Assembly: GCA_951640195.1 (NCBI GenBank)
Contig: OX621166.1
Span: forward strand, 496,001-560,000
Direction of reading: 5' to 3'
Origin: Porpolomopsis calyptriformis
Taxonomy: Eukaryota > Basidiomycota > Agaricomycetes > Agaricales > Hygrophoraceae
DNA: 64,000 nt
A program made the position numbers and the translations under genes. Positions 54,659-64,000 of the stretch are shown here, one piece after another; within the stretch, counting starts at the first letter, position 1; every line of letters starts with the position of its first letter. Under the pieces are notes generated by a model, which was given only the letters and a program-made list of their open reading frames with translations, was not told the origin of the DNA and searched no databases.

Positions 54659-56579
54659 ATGCCCGACGACGAGAAAACGAACGTCTCTACTATCAATGAC
54701 ACCTCTCACGACCAGAAAGCACTTGGTGCCGAAAAGTCGTCCAACGACGAGTCCAAGTCCAACACCGTCTTGGTCAAGGAGGATGATGACATCGAATACC
54801 CGACCGGCTTGAAACTCGTCACTATCATCACAGCACTATGTCTCGCTGTCTTGCTAGTCGCACTCGATCAGACGATTATCACGACTGCTATTCCTAGAAT
54901 CACAGATCGATTTAATAGCGTAGGCGATATTGGATGGTACGGTTCGGTCAGTGTCCCATCCTCTCTGTTTCACTTCAAGCTTCCCACTGAAACGCCACTC
55001 AGGCCTACTTCCTCACCACCACTTCCCTCCAACCCACTTTCGGACGAGTCTACAAAACCTTCAGCGTAAGTTTGCTTGCCCTCCCCCGCCGCAGACCAGG
55101 GCACTCAACGAGACGCCGATCATAGGTTAAAAGAGTATTCCTTCTGGCCATTTTCATGTTCGAACTCGGCTCTCTGGTATGCGGCGCCGCGCCTTCGAGT
55201 ACAACGCTCATCGTAGGGCGTGCTATTGCCGGTATTGGTGTCGGGGGGATATTCTCAGGAGCCATCGTCATCTCGGCCTATTCCCGTGCGTTCATCCGTC
55301 TCTTTACGTAGTTTATTCCTCACGCAAGTACGCAGTTCCTCTTCACAGACGACCGATGGTATATGGACTGATAGGAGGCATGTGGGGCATTGCCTCTGTC
55401 GCTGGTCCCTTACTGGGCGGTGCATTCACCGATCACGTATCTTGGCGATGGTGTTTCTACATCAAGTATGTGCCACTATCTGTCTCTTATGGTGTGTTTC
55501 ATCATATTCCATCTCGCAGTCTCCCAATCGGCGCAGTCTCTGCCGCAGTCGTTGCCTTCGTTGTGAAAAGCCCTCCCAAGTCCGATGATGCACAAAAACC
55601 GTTTTCTGAGCGTATCCAAGAGCTCGACCTCATAGGCGCATCAATCCTTATCCCTGCCGTTGTTTGCCTTCTTCTCGCATTGCAATGGGGTGGCGCGACC
55701 TACCCATGGAATAATTCCCGCATCATCGGTCTCCTCGTCGGATTTGGCGCCCTCATTTGTATTTTCATCTTTTCCCAAATAAAACTAGGAGAACATGCGA
55801 CGCTTCCTCCAAGGATACTGACCCAGCGTACAGTCCTCGCTGCCTCGGTCTACGCCGTCATGTTCGGTGCCGGATTCTTTGTGCTTGTGTTCTACCTCCC
55901 GCTCTACTTCCAATCCGTCAAAGGCGTGTCAGCCACCCGCTCAGGTATCGAAGTCCTCCCACTCCTCCTCGCGACCGTGCTCTCCTCCATCGTGACTGGC
56001 GTTCTCATCACGGTTGTGGGATATTATACCCCCTTTGTCATATTCGGAACGACTCTGTTCGCGATCGGCGCTGGGTTGATCTCGACATACAAGGTAGACA
56101 CATCGTTCGGACGCTGGTTCGGGTATCAGGTCCTGACGGGCGCAGGGGTCGGCGTCGGGTTCCAGATCCCGATCATCTCTGTGCAGACTGTTCTCGCGTT
56201 AGATGATATCCCGATCGGCACCGCCTGTGTCATATTCTTCCAGACGCTGGGCGGTGCGCTGTTCGTGTCTGTGGCGCAAACGGTGTTCCAGAATGGAGTG
56301 ATTAGCGGGACGCGTCGGTTTGTGCCTGGATTGGACCCGACCTTGTTGCTGAAGGCTGGGGCGACGGAAATCAGGAGTGTGCTGGAGAAGTTGGGGATTT
56401 CGGACAAGCTGGAGCCGGTGTTGCAGGCGTATATGGTTGGGTTGGTCAATGCGTTTAGAGTGAGCGTGGCGGTGGTGTGCGTGGCGTGTGTGGCGTCTTA
56501 TTTCTTCGAATGGAAGAGTGTGAAGGACGACGAGGTGAAGAGGAAGAAGGAGATTTCGGGGGAACTTGGAGTTGTCTAG
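54659..56579 (+). CDS. MFS transporter of the DHA2 (14-span drug:H+ antiporter) type
   Basis: ATG 54659 ([10 protein letters not shown]); a polar N-terminus of about 55 residues, then the first span. The motif [13 protein letters not shown] after span 1 is the DHA2 signature. Further exons give [41 protein letters not shown] and [21 protein letters not shown] with SWRWCFYI (motif C, the antiporter signature). One large last exon carries the remaining spans and ends [11 protein letters not shown] at 56579. About five introns in the 5' third. It probably exports toxic compounds or metabolites at the plasma or vacuolar membrane. No biosynthetic cluster surrounds it. Confidence 0.9.
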
Positions 56580-57059
56580 ACGGCCGGCAGACTGTTTCTG
56601 GAGTACTCAATTCGTTGATTAATGCATGTACACGACCATACACGACCTGTAGCGTAGTTTTTGGAGTATATTGTACTAGTTCCTTTTCTGGACAAAGACA
56701 CAAATAAATATCAACAACACGATTGTGGCGGTTTCCCAAGTAACTCGTCTTTGTATTTTTCTTCACGTCCGTCGATGCGACCTTGTATTGGAATTGCCAA
56801 CGGTGGCTTCGATACTGCCTTATCACCCGCAAACAAGCTATATATTGTGACTCAGTTGGTAGATGGGGCTTTTCGGGCTTCAACACCATGGGGAACCACC
56901 CATCTTTACTTACGAAATCCCCTCAAGAACATATCGACGATACTTGGGATGTGAGCCGTGGTTACACTGGTTATCTCAGTCGCAATTGTCCCCCCGGGTA
57001 TTGTCAATCTCCATACCATCCTAGACTTACGTATTTAACCCCCCATCGATGAAGGCATG
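56580..57059. other. Intergenic or unresolved 5' exons
   Basis: A hydrophobic frame near 56957-57030 (VVTLVISVAIVPPGIVN) may be the first membrane segment of the next gene, but I could not join it in phase. Confidence 0.3.
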
Positions 57060-57770
57060 TTCGGGTTAGGTTTTTCATCGACTACGGAAAGATCTGCGAA
57101 GGTAAGGAACACGACCTCCAAGCTGACGTTCCACTCGATCCTTCTGGCGAACTCGATCTGAGGCGACTGAAGCTCATGTGGGGCCTCGAGAATTGTTGGG
57201 TCAGTCAATTCCTCGATTGTCTTGACCCCCTCTGTTCATCACCTAATAGGCTGTCGAGCCCGCACGCTTTGATATATTCGTTCCGAAGAAGCCCAATCGA
57301 CTTTCTGCCCTCGCTCTCCGTGTCCTGTCGGAGGGACAAGGCTGTCTGAAAGTGATCGGTGCGATAACTCCCTCCCGTCGCCTCATCTCCATTGCGCTCA
57401 CCCTCCTGAGCCAGAATGTGATCCGTCCCGCAGGACACTCGTAAACAGGGCGTTGCGTTATGCCGCCGTCACCATCTTGACGTACATCATATTCTGCTGC
57501 TCGGTCGTCTACACTTACGGCCCATTGCTCCTCACCATGCACACGCGTATCCTGGAGTGGTACAGAGACCCCACTCGGCCGCCTATCAAGGAGCAGAGCA
57601 TGCTCCTGCTCGAATCGCACACGCCCCTTCCGAGCTGGTTCCGAGCCGCGTCCGAGAAATACCAGTCCTACGTTGACAAGGCGCGGTCTTGGACAGAAAA
57701 GATAAATTGGTTTTTGGTGCTCGTTATAGTTTCTCTTGTTGTCAATTGGGTTTGGGACTTGTACCACTAG
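57060..57770 (+). CDS. Unknown membrane protein, 5' end unresolved
   Basis: Exon 1 (from about 57073) reads FFIDYGKICEGKEHDL, DVPLDPSGELDLRRLKLMW. It joins through a 56-bp intron to AVEPARFDIFVPKKPNRL and EGQGCLK. A second intron (GTGATCGG..CCTGAG) leads to PECDPSRRTLVNRALRYAAV. Two membrane segments follow: VTILTYIIFCCSVVYTYGPLLL and, at the very end, FLVLVIVSLVVNWVWDLYH before TAG 57768-57770. The last residues inside the membrane suggest a tail anchor. I do not recognise the family; a seipin-like or ER protein cannot be excluded. Confidence 0.5.
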
Positions 57771-57874
57771 CTCGAGGAGTGCGGAACGAAGTGTACAATA
57801 GTGTAAACTTGTTACGGTCTATGCGCTATGTTCTATGCTCTCAATTTTATGCTGTCTGTTTCTTGGATCAGAAG

Positions 57875-60800
57875 ATGAACGCGTTGGATGCTTTCTCGGC
57901 AGCCTTGGCCCCCAGGGCTATCCCAACTACGGTGCTCCTCGTCCTGGTCTATGCAACCATATTTTGTGCCGTTTTCGTGACAGACGGGTTGCCGAGTCTC
58001 CCACCTAGCGGGAGTCGTCTGAGCCTCGACCTCGAGGAAGCCTATGGAGATCTCCACCAAGTAGGCAGTCCTCATCGTTTGGGTAACCTCGTTTTTGAGT
58101 ATTTGCTTAGATCGCAGCCCGTCCCCATCCCTACAACTCCCATTCCAACGATCTCGTCCGGTCCTACATTCTCTCTCGGCTGCATGATCTGACCTCGGGA
58201 CACCCCCATATTCATGTTGCGGATGACCTGGTGTCTAATGCGTCGTGGGCGACGAACAAATCCTCTGGGGTTTATTTCGAAGGAACCAATATCCTGGTCA
58301 AGATTGACGGATCTCACCCTTTGTATGAAGATCATGGGGGAGTGCTGTTCTCAGCCCATTACGACTCGGTTGCAACAGCCCCTGGTGCGACTGATGATGG
58401 AATGGGCGTGGTCGTGCTACTTCATATGATCAGGTACTTCGCGGAGAACAGGCCAAGCAGGACTGTCGTCTTCAACATCAACAACGGCGAAGAGGACGGG
58501 CTTCATGGGGCGCATGCGTAAGCCTTGATGAACGTCCTTCTTGCGACTCTCTGATCTCGGGTAGTTTTCTGGAGCACCCATGGTCCAACCTCACCGACAC
58601 CTTTCTCAATCTGGAGGGCGCGGCGGCGGGAGGGTAGGTGTGCACAAACTATACCGACTATTCTCTCTCTCTCACCCAACCAAAGTCGGCCGATTCTTTT
58701 CAGAACCACCTCGATCACAGCTCTCCGCTCGTTCCAGAACGAGAACGTGCCACATCCCCATGCCAATGTCATCTGTGCCGACGCATTCGCGAGAGGGCTC
58801 GTCCGGTCATCGACTGACTACTCTGTCTACACCCAGAGACCCGGCAGCGGTATGGATGGCCTGGATTTTGCGTTTTACAAAGGTCGGAGCAAATATCACA
58901 CCAAGTATGATTCGATTTCTGGTATGGAAGGGGGGAAGAACGCTTTGTGGGCGATGATGGAGACAGTGAGGGGAGCTGGGGAGGCTCTGGTTAGTCGAGT
59001 TGGTGCGGGGGAAGGTGATAGGAACGCGGTATATTTTGACTGTAAGTTGCTCTGCACTGCGGAACGCTACCCGCTGACATAGACTTATAGTGTTCGGCAC
59101 CACACTTATCGTGTTTCCCCTTCAAGCCTTCCTCACATTCAACATGATCCTAGCTGTGTTCGGCCCCGCAATAATGATATTCCTGGTCGCCCTGCAGTCA
59201 CTCGTAGTATACAACCGTCGTCTCCAAGAAAACGGCAGCGTTCAAGGCAATAGACGGCTTGCATTTTGGATTCTGTTGTGGAAATGGTTTCTGCACCTTG
59301 GTTGGCTCGGAAGATGGGTCAAGTTCTGGCTGGCTTTGGCGATTTGCGTAGCTCTGCAAGTCTTGCTCTTCTTTGGGTACATCCGTCTGAATCCATTCGT
59401 GAGTTGGATCTTGCAACTCGACTGAGGCATCTATGATGCTAACGCTTGTCAGATCATCTACTCTCAACCATATCTTGTTCTCACATCAAGTCTCGCGCTC
59501 GCTTACCTCTCCACCGTGCTACCGCTCAGAGTCCCCGTCATCCGAGACCGGTCGCAGCTTTCAGAACAACCGCGACACACAGTGCTGCTGCAGACCTACA
59601 TCTTTACATGGATCCTCCTCCTCCTGTCGACGCTTGCGGGAAAAGAGCTGGGTATCGGCGGACTGTACTTTGTGAGCGCGTGGAATCTGGCGGTATTCTT
59701 GGGTTGCGTGTTTGGATGTCTGGAAGTCATGTTTGGTGCAAAGGATGTGGCGGAGGAATTGAGAGATGGTGGAGAAGAAGAGATATTGGTCGGACCAATT
59801 GAGGCTCATGATACCACCAATCGTGTGGAGGCAACCGAGGAATACGGAAGTGCCTTGATTGAGACAGAGCCAACGGAAACTACGCCTCTTATTCAGCAAC
59901 ACCATGCACACCATCCAGCATCACAAAGAAGACGCCAGGATAAAGAGGCAGCCGCATGGTGGATCTTGCAAGTCGTTGCTGCCGTGCCGATCCCGGTTAT
60001 TCTGACGATCCATGTGGCTGTTTTGTTACTCGCTGCTTTGCCGCAAACGTTGTCAGACGGGAGTAGTCCCATAATTGGTAATTATTAGTGTTCTGTTCCT
60101 GCCATTGGCTCGTTTACTGATGATAAGACAGTTTATGGGCTCGTCGCATTCTTATCGGTCTTGATCATTCTACCACTTGGTCCATTCACATTCACGCTTC
60201 ATCGCTATTTGACATACTTTGTCTTCGCCGCATTCATCGCAAGTACAATATACAACTGGCTCGTGTTCCCGTTCTCCCAGGAGGATCCCCTCAAGGTTCA
60301 CTTTCGTCAAAATCTCTCACTCGGTAACTTGGAAGAAGCTAATGAGTCCGCCACTCTGATGGCTGTGACGTCACTAGTGGGTGTCCGAGGGTATCTCGAC
60401 CAATTGGTCGTTCCAAGTCTACCATCTTCCTGGAAAAGCAACGTCCAATGTGAGCCTCTAACAGGGAGAGACCTGTGGAGATGTTATTGGAAAAGCGATC
60501 TGCTTCCGGACCCTGATGGTGACATCAGTGGTGATGTCGGCGGTCACTGGCTTCAAATTGTTAATGCAACACGCCTTGGGAAGACGACTGCGCGGTTGAC
60601 GATCAAAGGTGCCAACACCCGGAATTGCAAAGTTTATTTCGACAATCGGGAAGTTTCGAGCTACTGTGTTGCTGGATCGGATGTCAGTTGTAGGATGCAG
60701 AAGGGATACGAAGTTTCTGAGGGTGGTTTGAAAGGGTTGAGTATGTGGAGTCGGACGTGGGATAGGACGTTTGCTGTTGATGTTGATTGGGGGGACGGTA

Positions 60801-61006
60801 AGGATGAGGGGGCGAAAGGGAGTGGAGATGGTCCGGGATTGACGGGGCGGATTGCGTGTACATGGTCAGAGTATGAAAGTGGGAGTGTTGGGATAAAGGA
60901 GACGAGTGGGAAGATCCCAGCTCTGGAAGAGGTGCTGAGCTTCTTGCCGAAATGGGTGGTTGTGGCTTCAGCGGAGGTTGAGGTTGAGGTTGAGTTCTCA
61001 GTTTGA
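57875..61006 (+). CDS. PFF1: Vacuolar membrane protease, M28 family (PFF1-like)
   Basis: ATG 57875 (MNALDAFSAALAPRAIP), first span LLVLVYATIFCAVFV. The luminal M28 peptidase domain reads GTNILVKIDG, VLFSAHYDSVATAPGATDDG (zinc His and bridging Asp), FNINNGEEDG (catalytic Glu and zinc Glu), LNLEGAAAGG and RSKYHTKYDSI (zinc His). All metal ligands I can place are present. A multi-span block follows (IVFPLQAFLTFN through WLVFPFS, about eight spans) and a C-terminal luminal domain with many Asn and Cys, ending EVEFSV at TGA 61004-61006. About seven introns. Length near 900-950 residues agrees with fungal PFF1 proteins of the vacuole. Confidence 0.93.
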
Positions 61007-61467
61007 GTTTTCGAGACCTCAAGACCTGTGATGTACCTTGATTTGTCTGGGTTCGCATGCCGATTGACACTGGCTCGAAAATTTCACCGATGGACACTTT
61101 AACTTACCGATCTCAATAGGCGCTGTCATAGTTGAATTCACAAATGTCCAATCTTTGTTTTCCGTCTCTTTCTGCTGCTTTTCTGAGCACTTTTTACCAA
61201 CTTGCTTGCACACCTACAGGAAGGTGTTCTTCATTCAACCTTGCAAGTTGCCCCGTTGTCGTTGAAACCAAATTAGGCAACTTGACTTGCACCGCATTAC
61301 ACCGTGGCAAGACTACCGAGATTGCAGCGCGTGTGTTTCGATCCGCAATCGGCTAGATCGGTCTAGATGAGCCAATGATTCAATCTTATCTTGTCATTGA
61401 AAGTTCATTTTTCCCTCTCTAATACCAATCGCTCTATCACATCGCGTTAGGCTCTCCATCGTATTAG
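61007..61467. other. Intergenic, promoter region of the LtrA-like gene
   Basis: No gene seen. Confidence 0.4.
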
Positions 61468-64000
61468 GATGCTCTCCGGCACATCACGATGGGCGCTCCG
61501 GGGTGGGTGCAGTATATCAGTGCCAATCTCGCAACCTACTCCCTCAACGCGAGCCCCTCAACTTGATACACCTTCAAGAGTTACAAGACATGTTGACCCA
61601 GCGGGAGTCTGACCAGAATTCCTGGGAAAAGGAGCGGGCATCTCAGATATACGATGTTTCTATTTCCCCCTTCAACAATAAACTAGCTGTGCCAGAAGAA
61701 GAGGAAGATTCAAGCCGGGTACGAATATCTTTCTTGAGACTTTGGCTGATGTTAAAGCCCTTTCTCTCACAGAGACTTTCGAGAGGCGAGGTGAGAGTGA
61801 AGGCTCCAAAAGAAGTGCCTTGGATAGGTTTGTCTCACTACCGAGAATTCCAGTCAAGGAGGCGCTCACATTTGATCAACTAGACTTGCTCCTCGATCTT
61901 GCCATGACCACAGCTTTCACGAGCTTAACGTGAGTATATCTGCCCTCTCAGGTTCAGGTTTTCTTTTGAGCGGATCGCTCAACTACTCCTACAATAGTGA
62001 GGGGACGCCCATATTACAATGGGACAATGCACTCTCATACGTTGCCTACTTCATATTCGTGTGGTGGATCTGGGCCTCCCAAGTGTGCTACAACATACGG
62101 TTTCGACAACCCGATTGGCTTCATCGTATATGGGTATTCGCTCAGCTCATTATCTTCAGTGCATTGGCTGCGTTCACTAAAGATTTCGATATCACCAAGG
62201 GGCTAATCACCCCAAACGACGCCAATGAGGCTCGTCTGCTACAATTGCAGTCCGAGTTTGGAGGTGATAAATCTAGCTTTGACGCCGCCAATTTTCGGGA
62301 ACTGCGCTTGCCGCGGTTGAATGCCAGAGGTATTTCGTTGGTCTTGGCACTTAGTAGGCTGCTGCTGTTGGCGCAATACGGTGTAGGTCAGTAAGCTAAT
62401 CCACTTCAAGCCGCGAATTTATTATTTTAATGTTTTGTTGCCTGGCGTGGTACCAGTCTTCTACCACGCGAAACACATTAAACGATGGTCACTTTGGGCC
62501 CATATGATCCCTCTTATCTTTTCCTCGATCTGCTACATGGCTGCCTTTGGGGTACTCGGCATTCTTAATACCAGTGGTTCACCCTCGAAACCTCTGTCAA
62601 TCGTAAAACTATTCCTGTGGTACTTTCCGATTCTTCTGGAAATTGTCAGCCATTATGTTGCCCTCCATTTAACTCATTTTGTTCGATATTCCAAAAAGTC
62701 CATCCATGATCGGAATAGTACCCTCTTCCTCATTATCCTCGGTGCAGGTCTAGACAGGATTACTGGTGGATTCAAGTCCATTGTTGGAAATGCTGGACTG
62801 GACACCGACGGTGCCCCCATTTTCATCGCAGCGTCTGTGATATTCATTGGTTATTTTGCGCTGTATTTCGCTACTCCTGGGACAGCAAGCAAACTGGGGA
62901 AAAAGCGCGTGTTGTCGTGTTTTTTCGCAGAGTTTTTCTTCCTGTCTGCTTTGATTATAACTCTACAAGGCTCGTATTAACGATCTTTATCTTTACCCTT
63001 GTGGGAGCGATGCTGATTGAAATTTCTACTCACATGTTTACAGGTATCGCAACCACCCTTCGATTCGCGGTAAGGCTGAGAGTGGAGAACATTAGCCGCA
63101 AAGCTAACGTTCATAAATTCAGAATTTCAACTCAGCCGTAAAGAAGGGTAATGATGCGTTAACCCCCTTATTCGATTTTATGTACTCGAATCCGGGTGTC
63201 AACTTGACAGCCTCCCAATTCCCATCCTCAGACCAGGAATCCAGTAAACTGGGCGTATCACCGGACGACGTAGTGGCTTATTTGAACACCGTTGTGGTAG
63301 GGACTGGTCTAATCCCTAACGCGAAAATGCAGCTGGATATAATCCTTCAAGATGTTATACTGCAAGTGAGTAATGCGGCTCCTGTGCACTTTGGAGAGAT
63401 TCATTCATTATCTTCCAGAACCTTGAAGCCAGCCCTAATCCCGGAAGTTTGCTTTTCGGCGAAATGCTGGTCTTTGAAAACGCGAATTTGACTGACGTCA
63501 ATGCAACCGATTACAATAACATAAGGGATAGTCTAATGAAGGACCGTGGGTCTTCTGCCCTGTGGTTTTATCCCGCCGCTGTAGGTTTGCACCACTTATT
63601 GCTTTTCGCTAGATTTGACTGGCTACGTTAGGGATCCGCGATACTTGCTTTGGTTTTGAGGTCTTTCATCAAAGGTTGGCCTGGAGGTGGGTCGAATCTA
63701 CTCCCCATTTTAACTTAATCCGCAACCTTATATTTTGTCCCAGACAATTGGGAATGGGGAATGATCATCAACCGACTCTCCTTTGGCACTAGCATCCTAT
63801 TGCTTGGTTTGCTAGACATGGGAGAATCAAAGCCTATTTACGATAGCAACGGAAATTACACGAACTCTCTGATTTGGAGGCTTGCCCTTTCAAAGGGCCA
63901 ACTGCTGTGAGCATGTTTCTAGTTATCTTAGACGAGCAACAATCTACTCACTCGATTGAAACCAAATCAGGCTGATTATCATGGCAATTGCAATGACACT
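61468..64000 (+). CDS. LtrA-like (low temperature requirement A) membrane protein, 3' end outside window
   Basis: Recognised by FDQLDLLLDLAMTTAFTSLT, YFIFVWWIWASQVCYNIRFRQPDWLHRIWVFAQL and the repeated Gly/Phe-rich spans of LtrA proteins. In fungi these are multi-span membrane proteins of unknown role. Later exons give FYHAKHIKRWSLW, YFPILLEIVSHYVALHL, IGYFALYFA, a polar loop of about 150 residues (63180-63540) and WEWGMIINRLSFGTSILLLG, still open at 64000. The loop is unusually long for bacterial LtrA but common in basidiomycete relatives. The first exons (61468-61920) are uncertain; several ATGs and splice options exist. Confidence 0.75.

Noticed and set aside
57243..57767. Minus-strand open frame of 174 codons
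   Set aside because: It lies opposite a plus-strand spliced gene with two membrane segments and has no recognisable domain.

Overview
The window is nuclear DNA of a filamentous basidiomycete, most likely an Agaricomycete. The genes have many 40-70 bp GT..AG introns, and several families are typical of that group: Tnp2-type transposases, chromodomain Ty3/gypsy elements, LtrA-like membrane proteins and PFF1 vacuolar proteases. Genus and species cannot be read from the sequence. All exon joins were made by eye.

Positions 1 to about 33.65 kb are a transposon graveyard. It opens with the 3' part of a Tnp2/CACTA-type DNA transposon: a decayed transposase plus a convergent coiled-coil accessory gene. 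Next comes chromovirus E1 (about 5.66-12.6 kb), which carries a solo LTR in pol and another in its 3' LTR. An older RT/RNase H fragment (E0) follows, split by a solo LTR of about 1 kb. A nest of three levels comes next: E2 (15378-30034, TSD GCGAT/GCAAT) holds solo LTR E4 in its chromodomain (TSD CCTAG/CCTGG), and E4 holds the complete element E3 (21192-28463, TSD AGAGT). Last is a near-palindrome of about 3.6 kb made of inverted arms full of tandem repeats.

E1, E2 and E3 share two features. Just downstream of the 5' LTR each has 12 nt complementary to a stretch inside its own LTR, about 30 bp after a TATA box, as in Tf1/sushi self-priming. Each also has a GGRTTTT heptamer at the end of gag with pol in the -1 frame. 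Nearly all their stop codons are CGA to TGA, CAG/CAA to TAG/TAA, or TGG to TAG. That is the mark of C-to-T decay, mainly at CpG.

From about 33.7 to 64 kb the sequence is compact and gene-rich, and most genes look intact. In order: 3-hydroxyacyl-CoA dehydrogenase (-), Ras-like GTPase 1 (+), cytosolic aspartyl-tRNA synthetase (-), membrane protein copy 1 (-), isopentenyl-diphosphate isomerase (+), a GNAT acetyltransferase fused to an Mss4 domain (+), an RPAP3-like TPR protein (-), REX4 exonuclease (+), membrane protein copy 2 (+), Ras-like GTPase 2 (-), a single-pass membrane protein (-), CMC4 (+), an unknown Cys-containing protein (+), an MFS drug transporter (+), an unknown membrane protein (+), a PFF1 M28 vacuolar protease (+) and an LtrA-like protein (+) that runs off the window.

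The Ras-like and membrane-protein genes form an inverted segmental duplication about 12 kb apart. The second Ras copy has lost core GTPase motifs but kept its splice pattern and CaaX end. The house-keeping genes show no joint pathway. Divergent pairs with short shared promoters (HADH/Ras 1, membrane protein 1/IDI1, RPAP3/REX4) are the main organising feature.
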